From BJGO01 sp039810885 (GTDB lineage Bacteria > Bacteroidota > Bacteroidia > Chitinophagales > UBA10324), in the NCBI GenBank assembly GCA_039810885.1, contig JBDHXV010000019.1:1-47752 (forward strand): a stretch of DNA of 47,752 nt, in the 5' to 3' direction. Every line of letters begins with the position of its first letter. Positions within the stretch are counted from its first letter, which is position 1. The notes beneath the pieces were generated by a model that saw nothing but the letters and a program-made list of their open reading frames with translations, was not told the DNA's origin and did no database searches. The translations under genes were made by a program, and so were the position numbers. Shown piece after piece: positions 16,724 through 25,759 of this stretch.

Positions 16724-17740
16724 ATGAAAAACTCAATTATTACAAAGCAATGGGCTGTTCTTATTGTCATTATTCTGTTAGGCGGGTTTTTGCTTTATGC
16801 GTTACGAGAATTTGTAACGTCGTTGCTGAGCGCTGTTGTAATATACATTATCTGCCAACCTATAATGAAATATCTAATTGTCAGAAAAAATATGCGCCCA
16901 TCGCTGGCAGCAATAGTGGTTATTATACTTACCATTTTTGTAATTCTTATCCCACTTTCCATTATAGGATTATCTCTCAGTACTAAGCTTGCAGATATTA
17001 TTCGTAATCCAACCGTTGCTTTTTCAGCCGTTGAAAACATAGTGGACTATTTCCATACGCGCTATGGGATAGAATTAATAACCGATGATACTATTCGACA
17101 ACTGCAGGGATATATCACAAGTTATGCTTCTGATGCGCTTTCTGCCGCAGCTAATATGATTCTGAACCTGGTTATTATGTATTTTATTTTGTTTTATATG
17201 CTCATCAACAGTGGGCGAATGCAGGAAATACTGAACGATTATTTTCCTTTTACAGCAAAATTAGATGATACTTACGCCAAGGAATTAGAACGACAAACAA
17301 TAAGCAATGCGATTGCCGTCCCCATCATCGCCTTTATTCAAGGTGTCGCCTGTTACATTGCTCTATTAATCCTCGGCTTTAGTGATTCGGGCTTTTGGGC
17401 AACTATGTGTGGATTATTCTCATTTGTACCCTTTGTCGGCACTACATTAGTTTGGCTTCCTCTTGGTATTTCAAAAATTATCGATGGCGGCATTTGGCAG
17501 GGAATTGCTTTATTGATTTATGGAATTATCGTTATTGCACAGATTGACAATGTATTCCGTTTTGTTATTCAAAAAAAATTAGCCGATGTACACCCTCTTA
17601 TTACCGTATTGGGTGTGTTGTTTGGCATTAAATGGTTTGGCATTACGGGACTTATCTTCGGGCCCCTACTCATTTCCTATTTCTTGATTATGCTTAAATC
17701 TTACAAAGAAGAATTCTCCGATAGTAAGAATAATAATTGA
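16724..17740 (+). CDS. AI-2E family transporter (PerM-like permease)
   Basis: 338 aa from the ATG at 16724; a TTG three codons upstream is also open. Two N-terminal helices, a short charged region (RNPTVAFSAVENIVDYFHTR), two middle helices, then the conserved block of the AI-2E/PerM family: GFWATMCGLFSFVPFVGTTLVWLP with the following helices, and HPLITVLGVLFGIKWFG near the end. The family includes putative autoinducer-2 exporters and Na+/H+ antiporters; the substrate here is unknown and the AI-2E name should not be read as proof of quorum sensing. It is followed after nine bases by recG, so the two may be one operon. Confidence 0.92.
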   Translation: MKNSIITKQWAVLIVIILLGGFLLYALREFVTSLLSAVVIYIICQPIMKYLIVRKNMRPSLAAIVVIILTIFVILIPLSIIGLSLSTKLADIIRNPTVAFSAVENIVDYFHTRYGIELITDDTIRQLQGYITSYASDALSAAANMILNLVIMYFILFYMLINSGRMQEILNDYFPFTAKLDDTYAKELERQTISNAIAVPIIAFIQGVACYIALLILGFSDSGFWATMCGLFSFVPFVGTTLVWLPLGISKIIDGGIWQGIALLIYGIIVIAQIDNVFRFVIQKKLADVHPLITVLGVLFGIKWFGITGLIFGPLLISYFLIMLKSYKEEFSDSKNNN

Positions 17741-17749
17741 TTCGATGCA

Positions 17750-19864
17750 ATGTCTGGCGCTGATAATATATTAATGAAGCCTATTGAGTATCTAAAAGGA
17801 GTAGGTCCTCAACGAGCAGAACTCTTAAAAAAAGAATTAAACATTTTTTTTGCCGGCGAATTATTGCTTCACTTCCCATTCAGATATTATGATCGTACAA
17901 AAATTTACCAGGTACGCGATATCAATTTCCAAACACAGTATATACAGCTTAAGGGAATAATTACAGATATCGATATTTCGGGGCATGGACGTAACGAGCG
18001 AATGATTGCCAGATTTAGCGATACAACGGGCACGATAGAACTGGTGTGGTTTAAGAATGCCCGGTGGATTGCGAAAGCAATTCAGGCAGGAAAGGAATAC
18101 ATCTTATTCGGAAAGCCAACAGAGTTTAAGAATCGCTTTAATATAGCACACCCTGAGTTAGAACTTGCAGATGAATCTGAAAAGATCACGTTCCAGGGGA
18201 AGATGCAACCGGTATATCCCGTAACGGAAAAATTAAAACAAAAGAGTATTGAATCAAAAACGATAGCCAAGTTGATTCAAAACGTTTTAATAGAGGTGAA
18301 AGAACAAGATATTCACGAAACACTCCCAGCCTATCTGCTGAATAAATATTCTTTTTTATCTCGTCTTCAAGCATTGAAACAAATTCACGGACCGGAAAAT
18401 GAGGTGCTGTTAACACAAGCTCAAAATAGACTAAAGTATGAGGAGTTATTCTTTATACAATATGATATCCTATCTATCCGAAGTGAGCGAAATCGCGAAT
18501 ATGCCGGCTTTATCTTCTCAAATATTGATTCCTATTTTAATACCTTTTATAATCATTATTTGCCTTTTCAACTCACGAATGCACAAAAGCGAGTTATCAA
18601 AGAAATAAGAAGAGATACTTTAAGTGGCAAGCAAATGAATCGTCTAATTCAAGGCGATGTAGGCAGCGGCAAAACCGTTGTAGCCTTGTTATGTTGCCTT
18701 ATAGCAGCAGACAATGGATTCCAAAGTGCCTTGATGGCCCCAACAGAAATTCTGGCACAGCAGCACTATCGCTCATTATGCGATATGACTGCAGGCATGG
18801 AATATCGAATTGAATTACTTACCGCATCAGTTAAGGGAGCAGCAAGAAATAAAATCCTTGAAGCATTGCAACGAGGTGAAATTCATTTGCTCATTGGCAC
18901 TCACGCTCTTATTGAAGACAAAGTAAAGTATAAGCAGCTCGGCTTAGTGATTATTGACGAGCAACATCGTTTTGGTGTAGCTCAACGAGCCAAGCTGTGG
19001 CATAAAAATGAGCATATCCCTCCACACGTACTCGTTATGACGGCAACACCTATTCCACGTACTTTAGCTATGACTATTTATGGTGATTTGGAAGTGAGCG
19101 TAATTGATGAACTTCCTCCCGGGCGTAAACCCATAATTACTGTACATCGTTTTGAGAATGCACGGGCTCAGGTATATCATTTCATTCGGGAACAAATCGC
19201 TAAAGGGCGGCAGGTTTATATTGTGTATCCCTTGATCGATGAAAGCGAGAAGATGGACTACAAGCACCTTTATGAAGGCTTTGAAGAAATCCGACAACAA
19301 TTTCCAGAGTATAAAATAGGAATGATGCACGGTAAGATGAAGTACGAGGAGCGTGATGCTGAAATGAAATCGTTCCTCAATAAAGAAGCACAAATTATGG
19401 TTGCCACTACCGTAATTGAAGTGGGCTTAAATGTGCCCAATGCAAGTGTAATGGTGATTGAAAGTGCTGAGCGATTTGGGTTATCGCAATTGCATCAATT
19501 ACGCGGGCGCGTAGGGCGAGGAACTGAACAGAGCTACTGCATTTTACTCACAGCTCTCAAGTTGAGCGCTGAAGCTCGTCGTCGTATGGAAACGATGGTG
19601 CGAACTAACAATGGTTTTGAAGTTGCTGACGTGGATTTAGAAATAAGAGGGCCGGGCGATTTAACCGGCACACAACAAAGCGGCTCTTTAAATCTAAAAC
19701 TTGCTGATCTTGTAAAAGATGTGAATTGGCTGCAGCGTGCGCGGGAAGATGTACAACGTATTCTTAGTACAGACCCCTCTTTACAACATCGAGAAAATTA
19801 TGTCTTATCCATATCCATACAAAACCGCAAGAAGCAAAAGCTAAACTGGAGCAAGGTATCTTAA
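17750..19864 (+). CDS. recG: ATP-dependent DNA helicase RecG
   Basis: 704 aa, full length for RecG. N-terminal wedge/OB-fold region (about 1-200, YIQLKGIITDIDI and TTGTIELVWF), then helicase domain 1 with Walker A GDVGSGKT (302-309), DEQH (403-406) and TATPIPRTLAM, and domain 2 with VVATTVIEVGLNVPNA, QLHQLRGRVGRG and the C-terminal TRG region (GPGDLTGTQQSG). It remodels stalled replication forks and Holliday junctions by branch migration. The ATG at 17750 gives MSGADNILMKPIEYLKGVG, which matches the family start. It follows the AI-2E permease by nine bases. Confidence 0.97.
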   Translation: MSGADNILMKPIEYLKGVGPQRAELLKKELNIFFAGELLLHFPFRYYDRTKIYQVRDINFQTQYIQLKGIITDIDISGHGRNERMIARFSDTTGTIELVWFKNARWIAKAIQAGKEYILFGKPTEFKNRFNIAHPELELADESEKITFQGKMQPVYPVTEKLKQKSIESKTIAKLIQNVLIEVKEQDIHETLPAYLLNKYSFLSRLQALKQIHGPENEVLLTQAQNRLKYEELFFIQYDILSIRSERNREYAGFIFSNIDSYFNTFYNHYLPFQLTNAQKRVIKEIRRDTLSGKQMNRLIQGDVGSGKTVVALLCCLIAADNGFQSALMAPTEILAQQHYRSLCDMTAGMEYRIELLTASVKGAARNKILEALQRGEIHLLIGTHALIEDKVKYKQLGLVIIDEQHRFGVAQRAKLWHKNEHIPPHVLVMTATPIPRTLAMTIYGDLEVSVIDELPPGRKPIITVHRFENARAQVYHFIREQIAKGRQVYIVYPLIDESEKMDYKHLYEGFEEIRQQFPEYKIGMMHGKMKYEERDAEMKSFLNKEAQIMVATTVIEVGLNVPNASVMVIESAERFGLSQLHQLRGRVGRGTEQSYCILLTALKLSAEARRRMETMVRTNNGFEVADVDLEIRGPGDLTGTQQSGSLNLKLADLVKDVNWLQRAREDVQRILSTDPSLQHRENYVLSISIQNRKKQKLNWSKVS

Positions 19865-19994
19865 CTTCTTTTTTTGATTTTTTTGTTTTTGACTTGAGAT
19901 GATTAGCAAAAAGATATCCTTCTCTCCTTATGTTTAGACCTATTCCACTTGATGGAGCAAAGTATTTATTGGAATATTGCAAAAATTTTTCTCC

Positions 19995-20924
19995 ATGTCC
20001 AGTATCACAGTAGTAGGAACCGTTGCTTTTGATGCGATAGAAACTCCCTTCGGAAAGACTGATAAGATTGTAGGAGGTGCCGCCACTTATATCTCTTTAT
20101 CCGCTTCTTATTTTGCACGGAAAATTAATCTAGCCAGTGTGGTTGGAGGTGATTTTCCGAAACAACAAATTGCGTTGATGCAAAATAAAGGGATCAACAC
20201 CGATGGGCTACAGATCTTAGAAAATGAAAAAACTTTTTTTTGGTCAGGAAAATACCATCTGGACATGAACACCCGCGACACACTCGCTACTGAGTTGAAC
20301 GTACTTTCTAACTTTAACCCTGCATTGCCCGTGTCGTATCGCAATCCTGAATTTTTGATGTTAGGAAATTTAGTCCCGGCTGTGCAGATGAGTATAGTAA
20401 AGCAAATGCAAAGTCGCCCTAAGCTAATCATCATGGATACAATGAATTTTTGGATGGAAAATGCTCGTAAGGATTTAGATGAGGTTATAAAGATGGTAGA
20501 TGTATTAACCATTAATGATTCAGAGGCTCGCGAACTTTCAAATGAATATTCACTCGTCAAAGCAGCTAAGAAAATTTTAACTATGGGGCCTAAATATTTG
20601 GTTATTAAAAAAGGAGAACATGGTGCTTTATTATTTAATGAGAAGAATGTATTCTTTGCCCCTGCATTGCCCTTAGAAGATGTTTTTGACCCTACCGGTG
20701 CCGGCGACTCTTTTGCCGGCGGATTTGTTGGTTATTTAGCTTCAACTAATGATATTTCCTTTGATAATATGAAGCGTGCTATTATTTATGGTTCGGCAAT
20801 GGCTTCTTTTTGTGTTGAAAAGTTTGGAACGGAGCGCTTGATCAATCTCAATCACGAGGAAATCGAAGAACGCATTCAGGATTTTATTGATCTTGTACAG
20901 TTTGACATAAGCCTGGTAGATTAG
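19995..20924 (+). CDS. PfkB family carbohydrate kinase
   Basis: 309 aa from the ATG at 19995 (MSSITVVGTVAFD); the frame extends six codons to a TTG that is less likely. The family marks are N-terminal IVGGAATYISLSAS (sugar binding), VVGGDFP, INDSEARELSN and the C-terminal ATP/catalytic block DPTGAGDSFAGGFVGYL, in which the last Asp of GAGD is the catalytic base. It phosphorylates a sugar or nucleoside; members include ribokinase, fructokinase and adenosine kinase, and the sequence does not choose between them. No sugar operon surrounds it. Its stop codon is interlocked with that of the FN3 gene on the other strand (TTAG at 20921-20924). Confidence 0.92.
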   Translation: MSSITVVGTVAFDAIETPFGKTDKIVGGAATYISLSASYFARKINLASVVGGDFPKQQIALMQNKGINTDGLQILENEKTFFWSGKYHLDMNTRDTLATELNVLSNFNPALPVSYRNPEFLMLGNLVPAVQMSIVKQMQSRPKLIIMDTMNFWMENARKDLDEVIKMVDVLTINDSEARELSNEYSLVKAAKKILTMGPKYLVIKKGEHGALLFNEKNVFFAPALPLEDVFDPTGAGDSFAGGFVGYLASTNDISFDNMKRAIIYGSAMASFCVEKFGTERLINLNHEEIEERIQDFIDLVQFDISLVD

Positions 20925-22483
20925 TTAGAGGCTACTGTAGTCCCCGTTCCCGAGCATTTAAAGGTTTGTATTGAAGACGGAATCTCCCCATCCTTGCAAT
21001 AGCTAATAATCATCCATTCGTAAATCATATCGGACTTTAAGTTATCTAAATAAACAGCAAATACATTACTGCCGATTTTGAATTGTCGTGTCCATTCCGA
21101 GTTCCCTGCCGGTCTTAATAACAGCACTTGCTTACTGTTGTATGGATTCAATTTCCATTTACAGAGTAATTTATTATAGGTCGTTTTTGAGCTTAATTGT
21201 GTCGCCGGCACACACTCCGATAATGTAGTCAGATGATACGTCTTACTCCAGCCCGAAGTGTCTGTAGATTGTTTGCCATACACCATTAATTGATAATCAT
21301 ATTCCTTCCCCGGGCTTAATTTTTTCAAATATGCTTCCGTCTCATTTGCATCAACCTGCACAAATTGCCACGAAGAAGAGCCGGCTTCCTTATATCGAAC
21401 CTTATACTTGCTCGTGTTACTTAACGCATTCCACACAATACGTGCTGTATTTTGAGAAACCTCATTAGACTGTATCATTGTAGGAAGAACAATATTTGCA
21501 GCATCAATAGAAATAGTTTGCGATAGCAAAGCTTGTTTTGTAGCATCACTTACTTCAACGGTATAATTGCCCGGCTCCTCTACCGAACATGTTTCATTAA
21601 ATGATATTAACCTTCCATCTTGCGTTTTCCAAATGTATGAATAGGGCTTTTTCCCTCCACTTGCAAAAGCCTGCATTGTAACGCTTCCCCCTCTGGCACA
21701 AATACTTTTTTGAGGGGTGGTATTCAACTTCAGCGGCTCATAGCAAGCAATTTGTATCACCTGACGGCAAGAATAAGAACCTCCGCAAGTACTAACATGT
21801 GTACCACTGACTTCAATTAGAATTTTTTGATCCCCTGCGATCAACTTGTCATCAAGGGTTATTGCATTAGATGGATCAATAGTTTTGATAAACTCTTTTG
21901 ATCCCTGAAGCACTTTCCAGTGAATACTTTCCGATTCTAATCCACTAACTTTTATCTGTTTTTCCCCTGCCCCTAATAACAGAACGGAGTCATACTCTAA
22001 CTTCAATCTGGGGACTGAAGTAACCCGATAATAGGCTGTTTCAGTACCATCATCCCAATACGTGATGATAGCTTTTTTTTGTTCGTTTAAACATATCGGT
22101 GAGCCCAGTTTTGCAGAAAGCACATCGTTTACAGTATAAACTGATTCCGTTTTTAGTCCTGTTGTCCCCCTTTTTTCAAAAATTATTCCCTCTGCATTTT
22201 CGTCTAATATAACTTCCAACTTCAAACAGCGCTCTTGGGTGTTTTTTGTAATTCCTCGAACCATAGAAGGGGTATTAAATACCCCGGATGGATTGCCCGA
22301 TAAGTTAACTTTATAGGCTAGAATTAAGTTATCGTGCTTCTCTTTGAGTGATACATTTGAAATAGATGCGATTAAAATAGCCATAGATACAACAGCACTT
22401 ATGGTTATACTTAAAGCGCGAATCTTGAGTTTTAGAGTAGTGTATTGTCGGGTTGAAGCCTTTGTTCTGTAAAAATTAGCCAT
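20921..22483 (-). CDS. Exported FN3-domain protein, no sorting signal seen
   Basis: About 520 aa from the ATG at 22483 (MANFYRTK). A positively charged N-terminus precedes a single hydrophobic segment (SITISAVVSMAILIASI), so it is either a long signal peptide or a membrane anchor. Then come an Ig-like stretch that resembles a SprB/PKD repeat (ARGGSVTMQAFASGGKKPYSYIW...EEPGNYTVEVSD), a fibronectin type III domain (QNTARIVWNALSNTSKYKVRYKEAG...YDYQLMVYG) and a second FN3-like C-terminus. The end (CSGTGTTVASN) lacks the basic tail of T9SS sorting domains, unlike other surface proteins here. Its ligand is unknown. The stop is interlocked with that of the PfkB kinase gene. Confidence 0.75.
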   Translation of the reverse strand: MANFYRTKASTRQYTTLKLKIRALSITISAVVSMAILIASISNVSLKEKHDNLILAYKVNLSGNPSGVFNTPSMVRGITKNTQERCLKLEVILDENAEGIIFEKRGTTGLKTESVYTVNDVLSAKLGSPICLNEQKKAIITYWDDGTETAYYRVTSVPRLKLEYDSVLLLGAGEKQIKVSGLESESIHWKVLQGSKEFIKTIDPSNAITLDDKLIAGDQKILIEVSGTHVSTCGGSYSCRQVIQIACYEPLKLNTTPQKSICARGGSVTMQAFASGGKKPYSYIWKTQDGRLISFNETCSVEEPGNYTVEVSDATKQALLSQTISIDAANIVLPTMIQSNEVSQNTARIVWNALSNTSKYKVRYKEAGSSSWQFVQVDANETEAYLKKLSPGKEYDYQLMVYGKQSTDTSGWSKTYHLTTLSECVPATQLSSKTTYNKLLCKWKLNPYNSKQVLLLRPAGNSEWTRQFKIGSNVFAVYLDNLKSDMIYEWMIISYCKDGEIPSSIQTFKCSGTGTTVASN

Positions 22484-22598
22484 AAAATAGTGAGGAGAAA
22501 CCATTTACGCCGCCCTCCTATTATGGTTACCAATTTGTGGGTATTTTTAGACAAATATTTATGAATCATCTCCAAAATAAAATATTTGAATGTCGGAG

Positions 22599-22628
22599 TT
22601 GGAACTGATGTCTATTCTTCTATATTTG
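22599..22628 (+). promoter_or_regulatory. Principal-sigma-type promoter upstream of rpoD
   Basis: TTG at 22599-22601, a spacer of exactly 19 nt, and TATATTTG at 22621-22628 give a full match to the Bacteroidota -33/-7 pattern. Transcription would begin near 22635, leaving a leader of about 105 nt before the ATG at 22740. The leader carries two near-identical copies of a 12-mer (TTGAAAAAAGTG and TTCAAAAAAGTG) and ACAATAA twice. Confidence 0.8.
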
Positions 22629-22739
22629 CGCCAATCGATTGAAAAAAGTGGCAGAAATTCAAAAAAGTGTACAATAATTGCACAATAAAGAGAACGTTTC
22701 AAACGGTTTAATCATTTTACTAAAAAACAAGCGAATTAG

Positions 22740-23609
22740 ATGCGTCAGCTTAAAATCTCAAAACAAATCACAAAACGCGATAGCGATTCTTTAGAGAAGT
22801 ACTTACAAGAAATAGGAAAAGTGGAAATGGTAACGCCTGAGGAGGAGGTTATTTTGGCACAAAAAATCAGACAAGGTGACCAAGCCGCATTGGAACGTTT
22901 AGTAAGTGCCAATCTTCGATTCGTTGTCTCTGTTGCCAAGCAATATCAAAACAAGAGTTTATCTCTTAATGATCTGATTAATGAGGGAAACCTGGGATTG
23001 GTAAAGGCTGCACAGCGTTTTGATGAATCTAAAGGATTCAAATTTATATCCTATGCGGTATGGTGGATTCGACAGTCTATCATTAAAGCCTTGGCAGAAC
23101 AAAGTCGCTTGGTGCGTCTTCCTTCCAACAAACTCGGCTCATTAATGAAGATCAACAAAGCCTTCTCCGATTTGGAACAGCAATACGAGCGGGAGCCTTC
23201 GCCCGAAGAGTTAGCCTCATTTCTTGATGTGAAACCGGAAGAGATTGAGAACACTCTTGGCATATCAGGTACACACGTTTCGTTTGATGCGCCTTTCCAG
23301 GAAGGCGAATCCAATTCGCTACTCGATGTAATTGAGGACGGGAATGCTGAAATGGCTGACCGAAAAATGGATTATCAGGATTCTTTAAGGCGTGAAACAG
23401 AACTTTCTCTTGCCAGTTTATCCAAGACGCAACGTGATGTTATTCGCTTGCACTTTGGGCTGAGTGGCAGCGAAGCTATGAGCCTCGATGATATAGGGGA
23501 GAGTTTAAATCTTTCTAAAGAACGGGTACGTCAAATTCGTGACCAAGCCATAACAAAACTTCGCAGCAGTACTCGCAGTAAGATGCTAAAATCATTCTTA
23601 GGAGAATAA
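22740..23609 (+). CDS. rpoD: RNA polymerase principal sigma factor (RpoD/SigA)
   Basis: 289 aa, the short RpoD form of Bacteroidota that lacks region 1.1 and the long non-conserved insert. In order: region 1.2 (SDSLEKYLQEIGKV), region 2 (LVSANLRFVVSVAKQYQ, LNDLINEGNLGLVKAAQRFD, FISYAVWWIRQSIIKAL) for core and -7 recognition, region 3 (KAFSDLEQQYEREPSPEELA) and region 4 with the helix-turn-helix SLDDIGESLNLSKERVRQIRDQA for -33 contact. It directs transcription of most genes. The promoter at 22599-22628 matches its own expected consensus, so it may be self-regulated. It ends at a stem-loop terminator and faces a glycosyltransferase gene. Confidence 0.97.
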   Translation: MRQLKISKQITKRDSDSLEKYLQEIGKVEMVTPEEEVILAQKIRQGDQAALERLVSANLRFVVSVAKQYQNKSLSLNDLINEGNLGLVKAAQRFDESKGFKFISYAVWWIRQSIIKALAEQSRLVRLPSNKLGSLMKINKAFSDLEQQYEREPSPEELASFLDVKPEEIENTLGISGTHVSFDAPFQEGESNSLLDVIEDGNAEMADRKMDYQDSLRRETELSLASLSKTQRDVIRLHFGLSGSEAMSLDDIGESLNLSKERVRQIRDQAITKLRSSTRSKMLKSFLGE

Positions 23610-23624
23610 TTCTCTTTGTTCAAT

Positions 23625-23656
23625 AAAAAAAGCCGGACAATGTTCCGGCTTTTTTT
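23625..23656. terminator. Bidirectional intrinsic terminator between rpoD and the GT gene
   Basis: A 13-bp perfect stem (23625-23637 with 23644-23656) has the GC core GCCGGA/TCCGGC and a six-base loop CAATGT, flanked by A and T runs that provide a U tract on both strands. It closes rpoD on the plus strand and overlaps the stop of the glycosyltransferase on the minus strand. Confidence 0.93.
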
Positions 23657-24818
23657 ATCCTTTTCGTTCTTCAGTAAGTATATTCAGAAAGTTCTTGTAA
23701 GTGGCTTCTGTATCGTGATATTGTATCACTTTTTGATACGCATTTTGAGCTAATATCTCTCGCAGCGGCTGATTTTTTATAAGTTCTTCTATATTCTGCC
23801 TCCATTCTTCTTTCGTTTTAGCTATTAACACATCGTCCTTTGTAAATCGTGATGTTAAGCCATAAGGTGAAGCTATAATGGGCAGCTTGCAACAAGCATA
23901 TTCAAGACATTTATATGCAACTTTCCCCATTGAAATATCATCTTGAGTAGGTGCCGGGTAAAGTGCTATGTCACAGTTTATGATGATATCATTAAATGAA
24001 TCTGATGACCATAAATGATGCTCCACAAATGAATCTTGAATATCGTCAATTGCCCTAGTTATAAGAATGAGTTTAATTGGGTGTTTTTCATTGACCTCTC
24101 GTAGAATGGGGAGGAGGTCTCTAATATGCTGAAGATTATCAGGGCTCCCTGTCCAAAAGAGCCTTGCGGGAGAATGTATCGAAAAGTCTCCCTTTATTTT
24201 ATAAAGATGTGTGTCAATACTTAAATCATTTATGACCACGTGCTTATGGTGTTTTAAAAAGAATTCTTTCAGAAAATCATTAACGACAGCAACGGTATCA
24301 CATTCCTTAACTATGCTTAGTATCAGCTTTACATTGCGTACATAATCTGCGTCAAAGTAATCAACTATAATATTCTTATTATAAGCGCGTAATAGCTTTT
24401 CTAAAGGGGTTCCTGTTTGATCATAAAACTCTGGGAAGAGACCTCGTTGAAAAAACACTGTTTTGTACCTGCTTGAACGATAACACCATAGAATCCTGCT
24501 CCAAAAAATTTTGTTGTAAAACAGATATTCTCTAATGAGGGTTTGTTTAGCTTGATGAAAAACCCAATCGAAATGCTTAGTGTCGCTGATATAATGTACA
24601 TCAAACGAATAACCTCCTGCTAAGAGTAATGGCAAGTATGCTTGCACGCGAACTTGGCACCCGATATTATCTTTATGGTTATAGGGAAGAAATAAGAAAT
24701 CTTTTGTGGGTTTTTTACGAAGCAATGGTGCCAATATTATTAAAATACGACACAACATCTTCCCTATGAGAATAGAAGATAATAAATAAGCATAAGTTAC
24801 CTTTTGTAAGAGCCGCAT
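23655..24818 (-). CDS. Glycosyltransferase, GT-B type (probable)
   Basis: 387 aa. The N-terminus is hydrophobic and basic (YAYLLSSILIGKMLCRILIILAPLL), followed by YNHKDNIGCQVRVQAYLPLLLAGG typical of glycosyltransferases that use a Rossmann N-domain. The C-terminal domain has RLFWTGSPDNLQHI, then DIALYPAPTQDDISMGKVAYKCLEYACCKLPIIASPYG, which is like GT4 enzymes in position but has K-x-x-E near the E-x7-E site. It could be a sugar transferase to lipid or protein; substrate unknown. It is likely in one transcript with the REC-HATPase gene, whose stop lies 22 nt upstream, and ends at the terminator shared with rpoD. Confidence 0.82.
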   Translation of the reverse strand: MRLLQKVTYAYLLSSILIGKMLCRILIILAPLLRKKPTKDFLFLPYNHKDNIGCQVRVQAYLPLLLAGGYSFDVHYISDTKHFDWVFHQAKQTLIREYLFYNKIFWSRILWCYRSSRYKTVFFQRGLFPEFYDQTGTPLEKLLRAYNKNIIVDYFDADYVRNVKLILSIVKECDTVAVVNDFLKEFFLKHHKHVVINDLSIDTHLYKIKGDFSIHSPARLFWTGSPDNLQHIRDLLPILREVNEKHPIKLILITRAIDDIQDSFVEHHLWSSDSFNDIIINCDIALYPAPTQDDISMGKVAYKCLEYACCKLPIIASPYGLTSRFTKDDVLIAKTKEEWRQNIEELIKNQPLREILAQNAYQKVIQYHDTEATYKNFLNILTEERKG

Positions 24819-24840
24819 CTATCGTAACAGAAAATTTAAT

Positions 24841-25728
24841 TTAAGAATTAATGTATGGCAACTCCACATGAACCACATTCCCCACTCCCTCATATCTTAA
24901 ATTCATCAATGAGTTACAAATAGCTATTCCTCTACCGTGATTATCGAAAATCCGGTTATCATCAAATTGTAAATATTTTGCATAATCAAATCCCTTACCC
25001 TCATCTTGTATCTTCACTTTTAATTTACCTTCTTCTTTTCTGATAAAAACGTGTACATACTTTCCTCGATTTTCCTCCAGATCTAATCTGAGATCTACCT
25101 CTTGTTTTAATGCGCCTTTATCAATCAATGTGGTTTTCTCATCATAAGTAATTCCAAGGTTGCCATGTTCAACTGCGTTAGCAAAAAGCTCACTGACATA
25201 CATGGCTTCTTCGGGTTGGGCCGCAATATTGGCGATGCGTATAGCTAGAAAATCACCTTCTGCAATAGTTCTAAATTTAAATACGCCTTCTTCAAGTAAT
25301 CTAAATGAGTGTTCGCTATCGCGGAGCTTTTGAAGCAACTCTTTTTTTCGCTCAAAGTCTAATATAGCAGAACGTACGGTTGATAGCAGAACTTCTTTTT
25401 TACATGGCTTTATTAAATAATAAAAGGCTCCGGCTTCAATTCCTTGTTTAATATGATCTGTACTTTCATTTGATGTTTGCATAATTACCTGCATGGGGTC
25501 AAACGCCGCCTGCAGTTTGATCCATTTCAGCACTTCAATGCCATCCATCTTGGGCATATTCCAATCTAGAATTACGACAGCATATTTACTTGGTGATGCA
25601 ATTAATAACTCTTTGGCTTCTGTACCGTCAAATGCAATATCAACCTGATATCCGTTCTGTGTTAATACCGGGCTAATCGTTTTTAAAAAGTTCTTATCGT
25701 CATCAACGAGTAATAAAGAAGTGTTCAT
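24841..25728 (-). CDS. Response regulator with a C-terminal HATPase domain (REC-HATPase)
   Basis: 295 aa. REC domain at 1-120: acid pocket DDD (9-11), phospho-acceptor Asp55 in VVILDWNMPKMDG, Thr85 and Lys107. A short coiled coil (LDFERKKELLQKLRDSE) leads to a HATPase of the RsbW/SpoIIAB kind (about 160-295): N box ELFANAVEHGNLGI, G1 DEGKGFDY and G2 GRGIAICNSLMN. There is no H box, so it is not a histidine kinase; RsbW-like domains phosphorylate serine on STAS proteins or bind a partner. This makes it a plausible two-component output protein that acts through partner switching, possibly with the PP2C phosphatase elsewhere in the window. It follows the lamin-tail protein by 31 nt. Confidence 0.88.
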   Translation of the reverse strand: MNTSLLLVDDDKNFLKTISPVLTQNGYQVDIAFDGTEAKELLIASPSKYAVVILDWNMPKMDGIEVLKWIKLQAAFDPMQVIMQTSNESTDHIKQGIEAGAFYYLIKPCKKEVLLSTVRSAILDFERKKELLQKLRDSEHSFRLLEEGVFKFRTIAEGDFLAIRIANIAAQPEEAMYVSELFANAVEHGNLGITYDEKTTLIDKGALKQEVDLRLDLEENRGKYVHVFIRKEEGKLKVKIQDEGKGFDYAKYLQFDDNRIFDNHGRGIAICNSLMNLRYEGVGNVVHVELPYINS

Positions 25729-25759
25729 TTATTTAATCTGTTTCTATATGTTAATATAT

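Noticed and set aside
20108..20560. 150-aa minus-strand frame inside the PfkB gene
   Set aside because: The PfkB motifs are intact on the plus strand; the antisense translation is Ser/Cys-rich and unlike a protein family.
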